Positions 26,977-38,909 of a stretch of DNA of 64,000 bases are shown here, piece by piece. Under the pieces are notes generated by a model. The model ran no database searches. It saw only the letters and a program-made list of their open reading frames with translations, and was not told where the DNA came from. A program made the position numbers and the translations under genes. Source of the stretch: Turbatrix aceti (lineage: Eukaryota > Nematoda > Chromadorea > Rhabditida > Panagrolaimidae); NCBI GenBank assembly GCA_963969345.1, contig OZ017770.1, forward strand, positions 6,147,246-6,211,245. Direction: 5' to 3'. How positions within the stretch are numbered: position 1 is the first letter of the stretch; every line of letters starts with the position of its first letter.

Positions 26977-29139
26977 TTATTGAGTTTTGGTGATATGATG
27001 TCGCAGGATATCGAGACTCTCTGTTACGGCGTTGGCAAACACACTCGCACTTCGCTCTCCCGAGTAAGCAGAAATGACAGCGCCAATGCGATGCTCGGCA
27101 ACGTTGTAGCCAATGCCAAATCCGTTCTTAACAACCGGCCCGAAACCGCCAAAAACGATGGTATCCGTAGACAGTGTTGACGTTGACAACACAAATTTAC
27201 CCATGTTCTGATAAATTGGGTTCTGGAAAAACTCAGGAACCGGCCGACCAAGACGCTGGGCCGTGATTTTGAGACCCAGTAAATGCCGATCAAAACCTTG
27301 TCCTAAATTTTTTAAATGATCTTAGCATCAAGGAAAATTGCAAACCCAGTGAAGCTTCTTTGACAAGCTGAGAATGAGTATCCGAAGCTTTTTTGATGAG
27401 TTCTTTTACGTTGCCGTCAGATTTTCCTTCAATGGCCAGGACGGCATCTCGGGTAGAAACGGTAGCCGATCGGATACACTCAGTGCGGCCCTTTCGGAAG
27501 GCAGCGGTGCTGCAAGATTCATAGGTAGGCTCAAATGTCTGATAGGTACGGTAGAAGGCAAGTTGGATGGCCAGCTGCATGATTGAATCCGGTGAAAGCC
27601 TATACTGCTTGATCTTGTCGCGAGTCATGTTCGTATACTGCACCGTGTTGAACTCCAGATCAGAGCATCTTTTTTTGTGGTCAACTTGGGCATCTGTGAT
27701 TTTTGACTTTACAGACGAAGATAAGTTCCAATCTACAAGAATGACAGTAAATTTTTTTTGAATTACAGTTCCCCAAAAACATACCAAGTTTGTGAACTCG
27801 CGCAACCCCAGTTACAATCTGCTCGGGTTCGACAAAGTGATTTTTAGAAGAGTCCCGTAGAGTTTCCTCCATGAGGCGCAAAACAGCAACGCCGTCGCCC
27901 CAGGAATGCTCAAAATTGATCGTAGCCTGACCGTTACCATCAACGATCAACTGGAAGCACTTGTCAAACCAACGATTTTTGCCATCGTCGCCACAAAGCA
28001 GACTCTGAACCAGTCGGGCGTGATCAGCTGTTTTGAGGTCATCCAGGCAGAGCACAAAAAGAGCATCATCGATGGCTTTGATGGCCTGCGCATTCTTGCC
28101 GTCCGTCAGAAGTTCGTCCCGCACAGAAGCCCATGTGTCGCGATCGAGTGTTGTCAACGAGCCGACTGATTCGTCATCAGGAATGAGCTGTGAGGAATTC
28201 AGAATTTCAGCCAACGACGCGTGAATGTCCTCCGGTGGCAGAAGATGGCCGTTTGAATCAAACACGTCTACGGAGTAGATGTTGCCTTTGTCCATGACCA
28301 AGACATGCCGAGGATTCGGACAGAGATGTAGAATGTCTTTTTCGCGGACAGGGATGCGATTGCCGCCGAAAAGGTTTCCGTACTGGCTCATATCCAAGGG
28401 AAAAGCCTTGAACGCAACTGCGCCAAACCAGCTGATTTGCTGGGGGAGCAAACTGCAATTATGAATTATGGGTCCTCTTTAGCCAAACAACCAAAAAAAT
28501 ACCTGCATACGGTACGAAACCGATCGGTATCTGATTTCTTTGGATTCAAGTGATAAACTTCAGGTTCCAAAATCTGAGCGTCCAGAGCCCGCTTGAAACG
28601 CGCGCACGAAATGACAAAGTTAGTAGCGCGTGAAAGCTGATCGTTGTACTCAGGCTGACTCTCGGGAGCAAACATCATGAAGGGATTGTAGTTGACAGGA
28701 ACCGGCAGCCGGTCTCGCAGGTACATATCAAACCAGGGCTCGGAAATGTAGCTTGTATGCTTGTTTTTTTTGTCAAAGGCCAGGAGTTCTTTCTGCAGGT
28801 CTGGACCCTCTCCATTCAAAAAATCGTGGGTTATTTGTCTGGCCACCTCAAAATCGTCATTCGAAGCAATTGCCTGCACCGCGTTCAGGTAGCGTCTGCA
28901 TGAATCCTCCAGCTTGGGAACCGGCAGACGACGAAGACTCTTTTGAAAATGATACGTCGGAATGCGGCTGCGCTGCAGAAATTGGTAGTCATCGCTAGCG
29001 ATGTCCGTCGAGTATTGCCAGGCCCTGAAACGCAAGCATCACAGACATCTGCGTGCATAAATAAAAAAAGTAATTACCGCGACGACAAAGGAGCGTTGAT
29101 CCGCATAAGCCGAAGCGAAGAGCGCGACATCATAGCCAT
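26977..29139 (-). CDS. CPT2: Carnitine O-palmitoyltransferase 2, mitochondrial
   Basis: Exons in order: 29139-29078, 29024-28503, 28452-27785, 27732-27346 and 27302-26977, 654 aa (human CPT2 is about 658). The first exon encodes a basic, serine-rich mitochondrial presequence (MAMMSRSSLRLMRINAP). The choline/carnitine acyltransferase catalytic histidine is in INFEHSWGDG, and the C-terminal carnitine-site motif STSTLSTD is present. The protein sits on the matrix side of the inner membrane and regenerates acyl-CoA from acylcarnitine for beta-oxidation. The short length and presequence argue for CPT2 rather than CPT1, since no outer-membrane helices are seen. It is convergent with the LGC gene, with the two stops 120 bp apart. 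Confidence 0.94.
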
Positions 29140-29610
29140 CGCAGAAGAACACCAGCTGCTTTCAATTCGGTGGCAGTCAAATCAGACAAATCACAAAAAC
29201 GAACGCGTGTGCAACGCGTCCAGATCGCCAAACCCGTGTAGTCAGTCGCACGGACAATGAATGTTGTAGTGAGGCGGGAGTAAACAAGTAGACCCCTGTC
29301 CACCATACTACAACGAACAAAAAACATTCCGCCGACCTTTGAACGTTATCAGTGTTAATGATCACCTGCCAAATTATGCGATCGGTCGGTAAGTCATTTT
29401 TGGGTCAACGCTATATTTATCGCGTTGGGAAAAGCTTCAATATGTTTAAAACCCATCCCGCCCCCGTCTGATTTACATGCCAACAAAAAAAGAACAGTTA
29501 ATCTTTACACTACTTTAATAATGGATGTTTTATCGAATACAAAAACTTGGAGATAACAAAGGTACAGCGAAAGCTGAAAGAATGTAGTAATGAACGACCA
29601 ATTTTTTTTT
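29140..29610. other. Intergenic region between forkhead gene and CPT2
   Basis: About 470 bp between two minus-strand genes, forkhead upstream and CPT2 downstream. No exon was seen. A C-rich patch near 29460 is the only compositional feature. Confidence 0.4.
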
Positions 29611-31417
29611 TCATTTTTCTGGGCGAGTGTAGGGCGTCGACCGGATACGGCTTGTGAGATGACGCATTTTGCGATCGTTCATGACAACGCTTCCATCAGC
29701 AACGGTTCCGACGCAGTAGCGGGGAGTAGGTGGCAGTACGTCGATGGTCTCGCGGTTGAGGGCTTCGGAAGGAGTGCCTTCGTGCAGCGGAATGATGTCT
29801 CCAGCGCGGAGGTTGCAAAGCGTGATACGCTCTCCCCATTTTGGCTGGTTCTGGGTAGTGGTAGTCGGCGGAATGATTTGGACTTCGTCATCGGCGGTGT
29901 AGGAAACAGAAGCACTGACGTGGCCATCGATGATGTCAGTGAACATGATGCCTTCGCCGGACTTGCGCTTTTCAACCTTCGCGGAAAGTACGAGACCAAG
30001 GTTGCTGCGAGCGCCGTTGATTGTTTTAAGGCCGGGAGTAGGTTTCTGCTTACGAGCAGTCTTAGGGGACGAGGGCTATAAAAAATCACAAATTATTATA
30101 CAAGCGTTTTTGTGAAAATAGAAAACTTACTCGCAAGAACTTAGCCACAAATTCTTCGCCAGGAAGGCCCTGCACGCCACCAAGAATCTGCTCGAAGGTG
30201 GCGCCTTGACGAAGAGACTTGGTAACCTGGTCAAACTTCTGGCGCTCGGCTTCGTCCATGATTTTCTTTTGTCCGGCAGTGGTCAGAGCCCAGTTGCACG
30301 GTCCGTTGTCATCGGCGAGAATCTTCTCGAAACCTGATTTGAGGGACAAGTTGTGACGAATCGAGTTCTTCCAGCCCTCGGCAGCATCAGCAAAGTATGG
30401 AAAGTTGTACCTGAAAAACGAAAACCCGTAAAAAAAATTCTATTGAAAAAGAAAAATAACTTACGCGATGAAAGCATAAATCTGGGAAACAGTGGCACGA
30501 TGGGAAGGATGGTTGTTGAGGGCGAGCCCGATGAGGGTGCTGTACGAGAAAGGAGGCTTCGGGAACGTAGAAGTAGACGTAATCGGGCAACGAGGCTTCT
30601 TGTGGTGATTCGGCGAGCGAGAGCTACGGTAACTTTTCTTTGGCGTGCGCTTTACAGGCTTCATGATACGATCGCCAGCGGTCGAATCAGAGCTGAACCG
30701 CTGCTTCGCCGCGGGGTAGTAGATCTGCATTCCAGCGACGTCGGGCTGCGGAGCGTAATCGGCAGGAATCACGTACTCAGTCGGGCTGTCATCATCTGTT
30801 TCCGTGGAAGTTGTGTCCTCGACTGGGATTGAAGGAGTTTCTTCTTCCGGATTGTTGAACAGATCGTGGTACAAGTCGTCTACCCAGGGAAGCTCGTTGT
30901 TCTCGAGGTACATCATGTCCATCGTATCGGGCTTGGGCATCGTAAAACTACTCTCCAACGGTGATTCAGAGAGATCCGATGATTCCATAGTCGACGAGTT
31001 CAGAATGTTGTCATCGATGTTGTCTTCGGCCAAGAAATCAGTCGAGTTGGGGAAGGCAAGGTAATCATCCTCGGTACCATCACAGTAGTCACTGCGGTGA
31101 ATATCTGAGAACTGAAAATTCGATCCCTGAAATTCAATCAATTTTTTTATAAAACACAAAATTTGGACTAGAATGAAAATATAAAAAGCAAAACAACAGT
31201 GATCAGAACTAGGGAAATAAAATATGTCAAAAAAACCCTCAAATTCGAAAGTTTCTTTACAAACTTTTCGTTTTTTGACCGTTTAGCGATTTTTGAAAGG
31301 CCAAAACCCCAGCAATGTTGCAATTTTTCAAAGTGAACATACCCAGTCGCATGAAAATTGGTTGTTGTAGAGATCGTCGTTCAAAGCAGTAGTGTACTCA
31401 TCTCGCATGGAATACAT
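29611..31417 (-). CDS. Forkhead (winged-helix) transcription factor, FOXN-like
   Basis: Exons in order: 31417-31343, 31126-30465, 30410-30131 and 30075-29611, 493 aa. A long acidic, Ser/Thr-rich N-terminal region, probably an activation domain, precedes a basic stretch and the forkhead domain. The domain is recognised by [14 protein letters not shown], the recognition helix [12 protein letters not shown] and wing residues ending in NWAL. GWKN and the FEK...C-WAL wording are closer to FOXN1/4-type domains than to FOXA. An intron splits the domain between IYAFIA and YNFPYF. The C-terminal 155 residues are unlike any domain I know. The target genes cannot be inferred. Confidence 0.87.
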
Positions 31418-32270
31418 GATATCGTGTTGGAGCAAAAAGTGAAAAACGAAAAGATAAAATGGTGATAAAGAAGTAGTCTAACACCCTGAAAAAAAGATAT
31501 AAATTAACAACTTCAATGGTAAGCAGAGTCGATTCTCTGCGCATTCTCGATAGCGCAAATGGAAGAAAATATTTGAAGACATGAAGTCAGAGTTCAAGAC
31601 AGATCAAATCGAATGATAATCATTTCGGCCCTCCAGCCTGTAGGCCTAAGGCTCCTTAGTGCCCTGGTTCACACATATAATTTTAACACCAGTTTGTTTT
31701 TTGAAAAAGTAACCGTAGTGGTATCCAAGGCAGTACTGGGTGGTCACAGTGAACGAAAAGAGGTGAAACCTTGGAACGCGAAACAGGCCGGCCAGTTCGC
31801 GCGGTAAACAGACAATAATTTTGCGCGCCAAAAAAAGGTTTAGGGGAAGAGCGCGCGATTGTTGTACAGAGTGAGGGCCGGTCGGCGCGCTGCGCGATGT
31901 TCACCAGCTCGCCGCGCAGGATTAGTCAACACAGAGAGTAACTACCACTGCGACCCAGGAAAGAAACGAGCAGCTGCTGCTCGCCAAACCTTCTTAACCG
32001 TAAATGGCACCGCATGATGCATTTTAATCGATAGGGAGTGCTGGTAAATGAGGCCAACCCTACCAGACAGGTGAGGTACATGCCACCTCACCTTAACTAC
32101 GGAAGGTTTTTGAGGACACTGAAAGTAAAATAACAGAAAAAGGGTGGGGGGGGTACCTTAGGGACTCCGCCTCATTAGGAGATATGCGCCTTATTGGACT
32201 ATCTGATTCTAGGCAAGATAGACAGACAGCTTCGGCGAAATCATGACATCCACCAACTGGAGGACGGTGC

Positions 32271-32323
32271 AAGTTGGAGTGAATTTTGACACAGACTCTC
32301 AGCGGCCGGCTAAGGGAGGGGAG
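32271..32323 (+). repeat. Left arm of inverted repeat
   Basis: 53 bp beginning AAGTTGGAGTGAATTTTGAC. It matches the reverse complement of 32951-33003 with about three mismatches. Confidence 0.85.
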
Positions 32324-32409
32324 ACAGGGGGGTGCGTGCGCGCGCACAAGCGGGTGTGCGTATCGCAATGTTATGGGGCGATATTGGACACAAAAAATTA
32401 TAGAATGAT

Positions 32410-32427
32410 CCACAGGGGGGACCCTGT
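32410..32427. repeat. 18-bp direct repeat, copy 1
   Basis: CCACAGGGGGGACCCTGT, itself an imperfect palindrome (ACAGGG...CCCTGT). An identical copy lies in the same orientation at 32870-32887. Confidence 0.85.
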
Positions 32428-32561
32428 AGATCTTCTTCCATCAAGGCAAAAATATGTGTGATCCATTTTAAAGTTGTGGCAACAATTTTTGAAACGTGAC
32501 TAAAGCAGAAATAAAAAAAATTGGATAAACAATTCCATTGTTAATTACAAAAAACAGCGAA

Positions 32562-32682
32562 GGAACATTCAAATCTTTCAAAGTTTTTTCTGTCATTATT
32601 TTCAAAGTTTTTTTTTTGTCATTATTTTTTTTGGCAGAAAAAAAAAAGGAACATTCAAAGTTTTTTTTCTGTCATTATTTTT
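32562..32682. repeat. Short A/T-rich tandem repeat
   Basis: Three related units of the form CAAAG-T(n)-CTGTCATTATTT, with GGAACATTCAAA occurring at both ends (32562-32573 and 32648-32659). Unit lengths differ through T and A runs, which suggests slippage. Confidence 0.6.
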
Positions 32683-32869
32683 ATAAAAAATATGTAGTCA
32701 CTTTTTCAATCTCGTTTTGCTATAACATTAGAGCAAAAAATAAGTGAATGTTTGATAATTATCTTAAAAAAATACTAAAAATTGAATTATGTTTTTTTTT
32801 GCACAATTTGGTAAAAAATGAATTTTTTTAATCTATTATGTATTTTTGAATCGGTTTTTGTGTAGAATT

Positions 32870-32887
32870 CCACAGGGGGGACCCTGT
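32870..32887. repeat. 18-bp direct repeat, copy 2
   Basis: Exact copy of 32410-32427. Together the pair bracket a 442-bp A/T-rich core inside the inverted repeat. Confidence 0.85.
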
Positions 32888-32950
32888 GCTTATTTTATGC
32901 TTGCGTCGGTCGCAAGTCGGTCGCATGAGTGTCCGTCCGTTTTCCATGCG

Positions 32951-33003
32951 CTCCCCTCCCCTGGCCGGTCGCTGAGAGTCTGTGTCAAAATTCACTCCAA
33001 CTT
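32951..33003 (-). repeat. Right arm of inverted repeat
   Basis: Reverse-complement partner of 32271-32323. The two arms enclose about 630 bp that is mostly A/T-rich. Confidence 0.85.
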
Positions 33004-34160
33004 ACCCACCCCCGCACCAACTGTCAGCCAGCTGAGTGCTAGGACGACGATCGCGATCGCGCAACATCCCTGGCAAGCAATTTTTCCAGGCAATGGCAAT
33101 GGGAAGACCGGGCAGGAGGGACTATAAGAATTTCAAAAATTATGCTCGATCGGCGCATGACCGGGACCGTATATAAAAATAAATTACGACCGACAATACA
33201 AGTGAAAGTGAAAAAAGACCGCGGGTCACGTGACTTTCGAAACTGAAACAATATCATCATTTTTAAATGCATGCTTCATGAAATATCAAAACGTTTAATT
33301 AGCGCGGTGGGGGGCATTAAGGATCCTTCGAAGCTCCTTTACACAAAACAAAATCGCGGTTTTTTTCGACAAAAAATCATGAATACATTATAAGAATTTT
33401 TTTATTGACAAATATTATGCAATCTATCGATTTTCCGAAAAACACGTTGTTAACGTACTCATCCGGTCATCATTGTTTAGAACTGATGATAAAGCAGTCA
33501 TGAGTCCGCGAAAACTGTGCAAACGTGCGACGTTACCTACGAATGACCAGGGGGCGGGGCGTGTAAAAACATGACTGATAAAGAAAAAATAAAAGTGATA
33601 GGCAATTAACTAAATAAAAAATGGCACGAAAAGCCATGTGACATGGGAGGCCGCTATCGACTAGAATCCCCGTTAATTATTTTGTAACACCGGTCAAGGG
33701 GGCAACATACGGAAGACCTTCTTTGATGAAAAGTGAACGGAAAAACGTGTTTTTTGACGCATATTTTTGTGACAAAAACACACATTCCACCTTCAACGAA
33801 CAGAAAAACTGAATCTGAATGGGCAAAAGACCATCCCCATGTGTCTGATTTACAAAACAAAATTGATTGTTGGACAGAACGACTGCACGCAACACTATGC
33901 TTTTCACGTCATTGACCAACCCCTGTGTCTCAGAGCAGTGCGTCCCGAAGAAAAAACATTTCTCTTAGCCCTCATAGTATAGGCACCGACTGGAAACCTG
34001 CCTCTTTTTCAGAGGATACCTCGCCCTGCCGCTGTCTAGTCTACCAAAAGGTCAGCCAAACAAGTAAAGAGAGAGAAAAAGGGGTATAAATGATACAAAT
34101 TTGGACTCAAAATGAATTATTTATGGCATCTTTTATACAACACGCGGTACATTATTCTGA

Positions 34161-35667
34161 TTACGGTTCCTCTTTGTCCACAACTTTGTTTTCAGGATAA
34201 ACCATCTGGAGGAGCTTTTCGACTTGCTTGGAAAGAGCCACGATTCCTTCTTCTTTTTGTTGAACCGCTCCTTCGAGGTAGTGGATTTGGTTCAACAGGA
34301 TCTGCAAAAAAAATTATAAAAGAAATTTCAATGTGTTTTGCAACATTGGAAAAAATTTGAAATTTTGAAACGATTAAAAATTTGCTTAAAATGCATCTTA
34401 AATTTAAAAAAAAATATTTGGCAACTGACAACTTGCAATTCATAAAACTTTCAATTGCAATGACATTTTTATTGCACTTCCAGAATAAATAACTGAAATG
34501 CAAACTTGATTTCCGGTCAAAGGTTATTTATACAACGTTGTGCAACTGGGAAAAAAAGAACGTGCGCATTTTTTGTTTGTCTGTCATGACTTTCCCCCAC
34601 ACAGGGTGACACGTAGACTATTCAAAAACATGCAAATGGCTACTCGCCTTTTTTTTAGGCTAGCCAGATACCTCAACCTTAGTTTTCGTTTCAAAGAAGA
34701 GCGCGCAGTCGCTTACAAAGAATACTGAGTCAAATTTTGCGAAAGTAAAAAAGGGCAATTACCTGGCATTGCTCATCCTTGAGGACAACTTCCTGATGAT
34801 TGGTTTCATGCTGCTTAGTACCGTTTCTGATATTTGCAAGTTCAATCTTCTTGGTGAGGGCTGCAATGTGCTCGTCTTTCTGGTCTATTATCCGTTCTAG
34901 GTATTGAATTTGTGCAAGAAGCTTCTAAAAAACGAATTATAACTTGCTTCGTTGTTCTATGCAAAGTCATACATGAGTTTGTTCATCCTTTTCACCATTG
35001 ACTTGGTGACGCGGAGTTGAAGCAATTTTCATGCTGTTCATGTCCTTTGTTAACTGCGTGCTGCAGCTCTCACGTTCACATTCGGAATCTGACTGGTTAA
35101 GGCTTAGGGTGCTTCCCCTCGACGAGACGCTTCTTGTTCTGTGCTTCGTCGGCCGGAAACGTCGTTCTGCTACAGCCAAATCGATTTTGTCTTTCAGGAA
35201 TAACAAGAAAGATTCCATGACACCGCAATTAGCATTGACAAGCTGATTTACTTGTTGCGGCGTCAGCGTGAAATGCAGATATTTGAAAACCATTCTGTAA
35301 AGGAAGGCAAAACGAATTGCATGATGACGGGGACCCCCCTTCTCCCTTCAAAAAAAAATTTACTTGTGCAATGTTTCCCAGTTGTATCGCTTCAACGCCA
35401 CCGAATTGACATGAGTATAGCCGTTGAGCGCGATGTATCTTGGCAAATAGTGGGCAATAATTTCTGCTATTAATACTGAAAAGCGACGGCTTACTTGTTT
35501 CTCAGTAAAGACTAAAGGAAACATTGTTTTGACAGCTTACCCCCGTCGGAGAGATCCTTGGCAATGTTTCGGACCGGTCTGGAGAGCGGGATGCTTCCAA
35601 TCCACTGATAAACTTCCTCCAGATTTCCATCATTGAGTTCTGGAAGCACTGCAGGTTGCGAAGGCAT
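34161..35667 (-). CDS. SPEF1/CLAMP-type calponin-homology protein
   Basis: Exons in order: 35667-35541, 35475-35364, 35294-34973, 34924-34763 and 34301-34161, 287 aa. The N-terminal 100 residues form a CH_2 domain of the sperm-flagellar-protein-1 type: VYQWIGSIPLSRPVRNIAKD, then GVLIAEIIAHYLPRYI, then a segment ending GVMESFLLFLKDKID. A low-complexity Ser/Arg region follows, then two similar coiled-coil stretches (QIQYLERIIDQKDEHI and QIHYLEGAVQQKEEGI) that probably dimerise. SPEF1/CLAMP proteins bind and bundle microtubules in cilia, flagella and some epithelia. All junction phases agree and exon borders match family conservation. The 53-bp first intron and TTTTCAG acceptors are typical of this genome. 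Confidence 0.88.
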
Positions 35668-36825
35668 GAAGGACTTAGTTAGCTGCAAAAAACAACTTCA
35701 AATACATATTTACTAAGAACCAAGAGTCTCGGCAAAAAAGTGCAAATCCACAAAAAAATGTATCGCTTTGTTTTTGTCGGCGCATTCGTCGCATACCTTT
35801 TAAAACAGTTTTCGAAAAAAAAACTAAATATTGTACTACTAAAAATGTGCTACTACAGTGTCTCATGCAATCGGTAAAACAAACGCGAACGCAAACTGAA
35901 GATGGAAGGTTTTGATAAATATCTACTACAAAATAATGCAAATTATGTCAAATGTTAATGGTAGCATAAGTGCATGTCAAATTTTCGAACACTGCCTGCA
36001 GCATTATTTCATGCGCATTGGCAGCATGAAAGCTTTTGGGGAGGGGGTGGCAGTAGGCACTATAGTTAGCAGAGGGCGCGGTTGTCAAAGTGGTCCAACT
36101 CTTCTCTGCACCTCCAAGCTTCGGACAGGAAGGGGTGGAGGGGGCACAAGGTTTGTCAAAATGTGCTTTTCGTCTAGTGGCCTGCGCATTGCTAGCAGGG
36201 CAAAGCTAACGAGTAGCGGGATAATGAACTGTAGTGCTACCGCCGTGATGCACGAATAAGAAAGGCGCCGAAGAAGTACGGGGCCAGCTCTCGCAGCGCC
36301 GCTTCGACTTCGAAATGTAATGAATAAAAGCCCTGATTACGCGAAGGCGTGACAACGAGCACAAAAAAACATCATCTGGGCATGTGCAAAAATCCATGGA
36401 CAATGGCTAAAATTTTTGTGGGGGCAAACTTGATACATTATTCTATTTTTGGTTTAAAAAACAATTTGGCAATGAAAATTCACTTTCATCGAAATTAAAA
36501 AAATCTGATTTCAAGGCTTTCAAAGATGAAACCTAATCTAGCTTGTTTTGTCATTTTTAGAACTCTGACAGCCGTCTTGTGCACACGCATGCGATGCCAT
36601 TGTGCAGAGTGAAGACTGTTATGGCTGCCAACTTTAAAGGTTCCCCGACTCGGTGCATCTAAAACAGCCAAGCCCCACCCCACGTTCCTAATTTGAGAAT
36701 AAGTCGAATAAGTTGGGTGAATTGACAGCTCTCGCATTCCCGTACCACACACACACAGTTAACTTTAATTCAAAACAGCAAAAAAGACGACAAAAAACCA
36801 TTTAACATTATGTTTAAACGATTAT
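35668..36825. other. Intergenic region
   Basis: About 1.15 kb between two minus-strand genes (WDR1 downstream, SPEF1 upstream on minus is at lower coordinates). No exon was recognised. A G-rich patch at 36030-36150 is the main compositional feature. Confidence 0.4.
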
Positions 36826-38909
36826 TTATTCCAAGTGGAAAAACTTGACGTTGCCATCGCGTCCCGTAGTGATGACGACGTTGTCATTGAGCCAGTGAAC
36901 GTCAGTCGGGGGCTCGATTGCATGCACGGCACGAACGAAGATGTATTCGTTGAAATTCTGAAGATCAAAAATGAACAGGTTGTTGTCGAGGCCAATGGAT
37001 GCAATGTGCTTGGACGAGGGAGAGACGGCCTGCTTGATGACGCGGCCGTAGTGGTTGGTCCACTTGTTGACTTCCTTGAAGTCATTGTCGACGGCAAAGG
37101 CAGTGATTGCACGGGTGGCATCGCTTGCGACGAGGTACTTTCCATTGGCGGAAAAGTCGAGCGAGGTGACCTCGCCGTTGAAGGCGATGGAATTCTTTTC
37201 GGTCAGTTTGGTGCCGTTGATTTCGTAGATGCGCAGACGGCTATCGCGTCCTCCGACGGCCAGAATCTTGCCCTGGACGGCAATGCTGGTGGCATCGAAA
37301 GCGATCTGGGATTCGTCGGCAACAGAGTTATTTTTGAAGATGATAATCTTGTTCATCGCGGCGACGTAGGCAGTGTTGTCATCGCGATTGACGGAGATGT
37401 CGCGCGGCTCGGCAGAAAGCGTGTGCTCCGATACCTTGATTTGGTCTAAACTCCATCGATGAATTTCAAAAATTGCTGACAATTATAAAAACACCCACCG
37501 ACAGGACCGTTGACGCTCTCATAAACAACGAGCTTATTGTTGGTGCTGAGAGCCAGAACCGAGCCCTTCAAGTCGACTGCGAGATGTACGATGGCGCTGC
37601 CATTCTTGCTTGGAAGAAGCTCGCCCTCACCCGTGTTCAAGTTCCAGCGCACTGAAAAATAAGAGTTTGAAAAATGACCCAAAGCTGGCGAAACACTCAC
37701 GGATAACACCGAGGACGTCACCGGTGAAAGCAAACAACTTGTCGTTGCTCAAGGCCAGAGACATGACGGAGTTGTTGTGACCATGAACAACCTTAGAGAC
37801 CGCACCAGTGTCTGGATTGATGTAGCGGAGGACACCGTTGCCGCTCAGCGCGACGATCGTCGACGGCAGCCAGATAACACCGAGCTGCTGGTTGTCAGGA
37901 CCCGTGCCAACGGTAATCGTGTGAAGCAGGTCCCCGGTGGCAGCGTCCCAGATCTTGATATCCGTCGTCGACGACGAGACGAGTTTCGATCCATCAGGAG
38001 ACCACGAGACCGAGTAGATGCTACCAGCATGGGCAGCAGCTCCGACGGCCGGGTCGACAAAGTTGTGCTTGACGGAGAGATCTTCGGGATTGCGGAGCTG
38101 CAGGAGACCACCGCCGAGGCCGGAGGCGATCAAGGTGCCGTCCTGCTTGTAGCGAAGAGCATTGATCGTCTTTCCATCGCGTTCCGAGGCAGTGTTCACC
38201 TTGAAAGGAGGCCCGGTGGACCGAACGATGGTGTAGTCCTCCGATCCCGTGACAAAAGCTAGCGGTTTAACCGGGCTGAAGTCCACGGTGAGGATGGGAC
38301 GCGAATGACCACCGACTTCGCCATTGCGAGTTTTCAGATCGAACAGGAAAACATGCCCAAACCTAAATATAAAAACAGTTTCAACTCGGGGATCAAAGAT
38401 ATTTATAAAAACATACGTGTTGTTTCCGTCACCGACGAGAGCGACACGCTTCGAGTCCGATGACCAGGCAATATCACGGACAGTAGCGTGCAGGAAAGGA
38501 TGCTCGCTCTTAAACGACAAATCTGGATCCGTCGCCCAGATGCGGATCTTACCAGAAGTTTCTCCCGAAATCACGTACTGTCCACTGGGCGACATTTTGG
38601 CAACCGTTGCATCCTTGGAGTGCTCAGTGTAGATCTGAGCATTTCCGGGATTCTGCAACAAGCCAAACTTTGCGCGATCAGTCATCAGTCATAAAAACGC
38701 AGCTTACCTCAACATCGCGGATGTAGACGTATTTTCCAGAAGTGTATACCAGCTTTTCGCCTTTGGGATCAGTGGACAGAACGTAGGGCAAGGCGCGTCG
38801 AGGACGCGGGTTCGCAAACAACTGGCGTTCTGAAAGCATTGATTAAGCGCGAAGTGTGATGATTATACAAACACCTACCGACTGTGATTTTAGTGGGAAA
38901 CGCCGACAT
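36826..38909 (-). CDS. WD-repeat protein 1 / actin-interacting protein 1
   Basis: Exons in order: 38909-38879, 38829-38708, 38652-38417, 38362-37701, 37651-37499 and 37445-36826, 607 aa. C. elegans UNC-78 is close to 611. Many WD40 blades are visible (YVISGETSGKIRIW, LAFVTGSEDYTIV, KLVSSSTTDIKIWD, ITTGRDGNVKFF), giving the double seven-bladed propeller of AIP1. The protein acts with ADF/cofilin to disassemble actin filaments, and in nematodes it organises muscle sarcomeres. A TTGTTTTAG acceptor (38964-38963) without a donor lies 54 bp upstream of the ATG and suggests spliced-leader addition. The opening MSAFPTKITVGERQLFANPR follows the family pattern. Confidence 0.95.

Larger units (their letters stand above)
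31418..34160. other. Repeat-rich intergenic region
   Basis: 2.7 kb without a supported gene. It contains a 53-bp inverted repeat pair (32271-32323 and 32951-33003), an 18-bp direct repeat (32410-32427 and 32870-32887) and a short A/T-rich tandem array (about 32562-32682). GC-rich stretches near 31840-31920 contrast with A/T-rich sequence after 32460. The short open frames here mirror the inverted repeat and are not genes. Confidence 0.6.

Noticed and set aside
32093..33127. Two open frames on opposite strands with similar peptides (LRVCVKIHSNL)
   Set aside because: The similarity is explained by the 53-bp inverted repeat being read in both directions, not by a conserved protein.
36835..37449. 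204-codon open frame on the plus strand
   Set aside because: Antisense to the last WDR1 exon. The valine/aspartate-rich translation is a codon-bias shadow.
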